Shown: piece after piece, positions 12,904 to 13,899 of the stretch
Layout: each line of letters begins with the position of its first letter
How positions within the stretch are numbered: the first letter of the stretch is position 1
From: Mxb001 sp964537955
GTDB taxonomy: Bacteria; Actinomycetota; Actinomycetes; S36-B12
Assembly: GCA_964537955.1 (NCBI GenBank)
Contig: CAZICY010000043.1
Coordinates: 1 to 13,899, forward strand
Direction: 5' to 3'
DNA length: 13,899 bases
Notes under the pieces: model-generated
Databases searched by the model: none
Seen by the model: the letters and a program-made list of their open reading frames with translations, nothing else
Told to the model about the DNA's origin: nothing
Program-made: the position numbers and the translations under genes

Positions 12904-13899
12904 TCAGCGCACGCGGGCGCGGACCCCGCGACGGACCCGTCTGTGTCCGGCGAGGGCGACCGCCGCCGTGAGCGCCGCGGAGCCCAGGGTGACCAGGAAG
13001 CCCGCCTGCGGGCCTGCCCGATCGACCAGCCACCCGGTCCCCGCTGCGGACGCTGCGACCCCGATGCCGATCGCCGAGATGGCCCAGGACAGGCCCTCGG
13101 TGATCTGTGCGGGCAGGACCAGGGCCTCCACGAGGGAGAACCCGGTGATGAGCACGGGGGACACGGCGAGCCCTGCGAGGAGCACGAGGAAGCCCAGTGC
13201 GACGAGCGAGGGCCGCAGGAGCAGGGGGAGGGTGACGACGAGGAGCGCGAGGGAGGCGACGAGCAGCAGGCGCGGGAGGCGATCGTCACTCGAGCCATGG
13301 GAGCGGCTGCCCAGTACGAGCGCGGAGGCCATCGAACCGGCGGCGTAGGCCGCGAGGATGACGCCGGCGGCCACGCGCTGCCCGGCCTCGTCGGCGAGCG
13401 CGACCGTGGCGACGTCCACGGAGCCGAAGACGCCTCCGATGGCGACGAGCACGACGAGCACCGAGGGGACTCCGACGCGACGCAGGGGATGGCCAATCGC
13501 CGTGCGCCGGACGCCGGTCGCGGGCGGCTCCGTGCCCCTTTGGACCAGCAGCAGCGTCGAGCCGACGGCGACGAGTGCCGCCGACGCCACGACCGGGGCG
13601 GGCGCGGAGAGCGCCACGGCGAGGAAGGTGGCCAGCGGAGGGCCCACGACGAAGATGAGCTCATCGAGCACGCCCTCGAAGGCGAAGGCGGTGCGAAGAC
13701 GGATGTCCTGGCCGAGCAGGTGGGCCCATCGGGCGCGCACCAGTGCCCCCGTGGCGGGCTGGGTCGAGCCGGACACGATGGCGAGCGCGATGAGCGCGAG
13801 CGCTGCGGCCCCGGCGACACTCGCCCAGGCGAGGAGGAGCAGGGTCGCCGCGTGCACGGCAACGAGGATGCGGACCACGCGAAGCTGTCCCCAGCGGTC
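12904..13899 (-). CDS. MFS transporter, C-terminal part (5' end outside window)
   Basis: About 331 residues of a major facilitator superfamily permease are visible. The frame is open to the right edge, where it begins DRWGQLRVVRI, matching the conserved loop 2-3 motif (DRxGxLR). The N-terminal first two membrane helices are therefore missing from the window, and the GTG at 13878 is internal. Roughly ten hydrophobic segments follow, consistent with a 12-helix protein. A second DRAG loop (about 40 residues from the end) mirrors the first, as expected from the internal duplication of MFS proteins. The C-terminus is a basic cytoplasmic tail (HRRVRRGVRARVR). Substrate cannot be inferred; the closest look is to drug-efflux-like MFS proteins. 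The TGA stop lies 57 bases upstream of the proposed SepH start, in the same reading frame. Confidence 0.88.
   Translation of the reverse strand, partial: DRWGQLRVVRILVAVHAATLLLLAWASVAGAAALALIALAIVSGSTQPATGALVRARWAHLLGQDIRLRTAFAFEGVLDELIFVVGPPLATFLAVALSAPAPVVASAALVAVGSTLLLVQRGTEPPATGVRRTAIGHPLRRVGVPSVLVVLVAIGGVFGSVDVATVALADEAGQRVAAGVILAAYAAGSMASALVLGSRSHGSSDDRLPRLLLVASLALLVVTLPLLLRPSLVALGFLVLLAGLAVSPVLITGFSLVEALVLPAQITEGLSWAISAIGIGVAASAAGTGWLVDRAGPQAGFLVTLGSAALTAAVALAGHRRVRRGVRARVR

Noticed and set aside
1..13899. Mobile elements, phage genes, CRISPR arrays, tRNA or rRNA genes
   Set aside because: No transposase, integrase, repeat-spacer pattern or RNA-gene signature was seen by reading; composition is even throughout.

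Overview
The window is a gene-dense, very GC-rich stretch of chromosome from an actinomycete (class Actinomycetia). The case for this rests on gene content: a mycobacterial-type FprA ferredoxin reductase, a SepH-type cell-division protein, a DUF5998 protein, an actinobacterial thymidine kinase and a ParC-like second topoisomerase subunit. Several genes start with GTG, and two genes lack a Shine-Dalgarno sequence but have a well-placed -10 hexamer. I see no mobile element, tRNA, rRNA or CRISPR array. The genus cannot be named from the sequence alone.

Region 1 (1-4653, plus strand) looks metabolic. It opens with the C-terminal part of a PEP-utilising (dikinase or phosphotransferase-like) enzyme, then a strong terminator-like hairpin. 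After that comes a tightly packed set: a phthalate-dioxygenase-type Rieske oxygenase, a small two-CxxC zinc-ribbon protein, a HAD-family hydrolase and an FprA NADPH-ferredoxin reductase. The last four genes overlap or nearly touch, one junction being bridged by a possible 9-codon ORF, and probably form one operon. FprA could supply electrons to the Rieske oxygenase through a ferredoxin. No classical ferredoxin gene is visible, but a sucrase/ferredoxin-like (Apd1-type) protein with an HxGGH motif lies tail to tail with fprA.

Region 2 (4650-9737, minus strand) reads from right to left psuG, a PfkB kinase (probably the pseudouridine kinase), a ParC/GyrA-like topoisomerase A subunit, then the sucrase/ferredoxin-like gene. 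Gaps are 1 nt, 9 nt and a 1-nt overlap. PsuG and the kinase together would degrade pseudouridine to uracil and ribose 5-phosphate. Both psuG and parC look leaderless: each has a TANNNT hexamer ending exactly 6 nt before its start codon, and in parC the hexamer begins with the TAG stop codon of the kinase gene.

Region 3 (9817-12186, plus strand) is divergent from psuG. It carries a DUF5998 protein, an alkaline-phosphatase-superfamily phosphodiesterase and a type II thymidine kinase, all overlapping.

Region 4 (12190-13899, minus strand) holds a SepH-like division protein and the C-terminal part of an MFS transporter that runs off the right edge. The SepH-like protein appears to lack the usual N-terminal domain. 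It has no ATG, GTG or TTG start ahead of its conserved helix-turn-helix, but a strong Shine-Dalgarno sequence sits 5 nt before a CTG codon. This is the most anomalous gene in the window.

There is no stretch longer than 300 bases without a gene; the longest gap is 900-1072.
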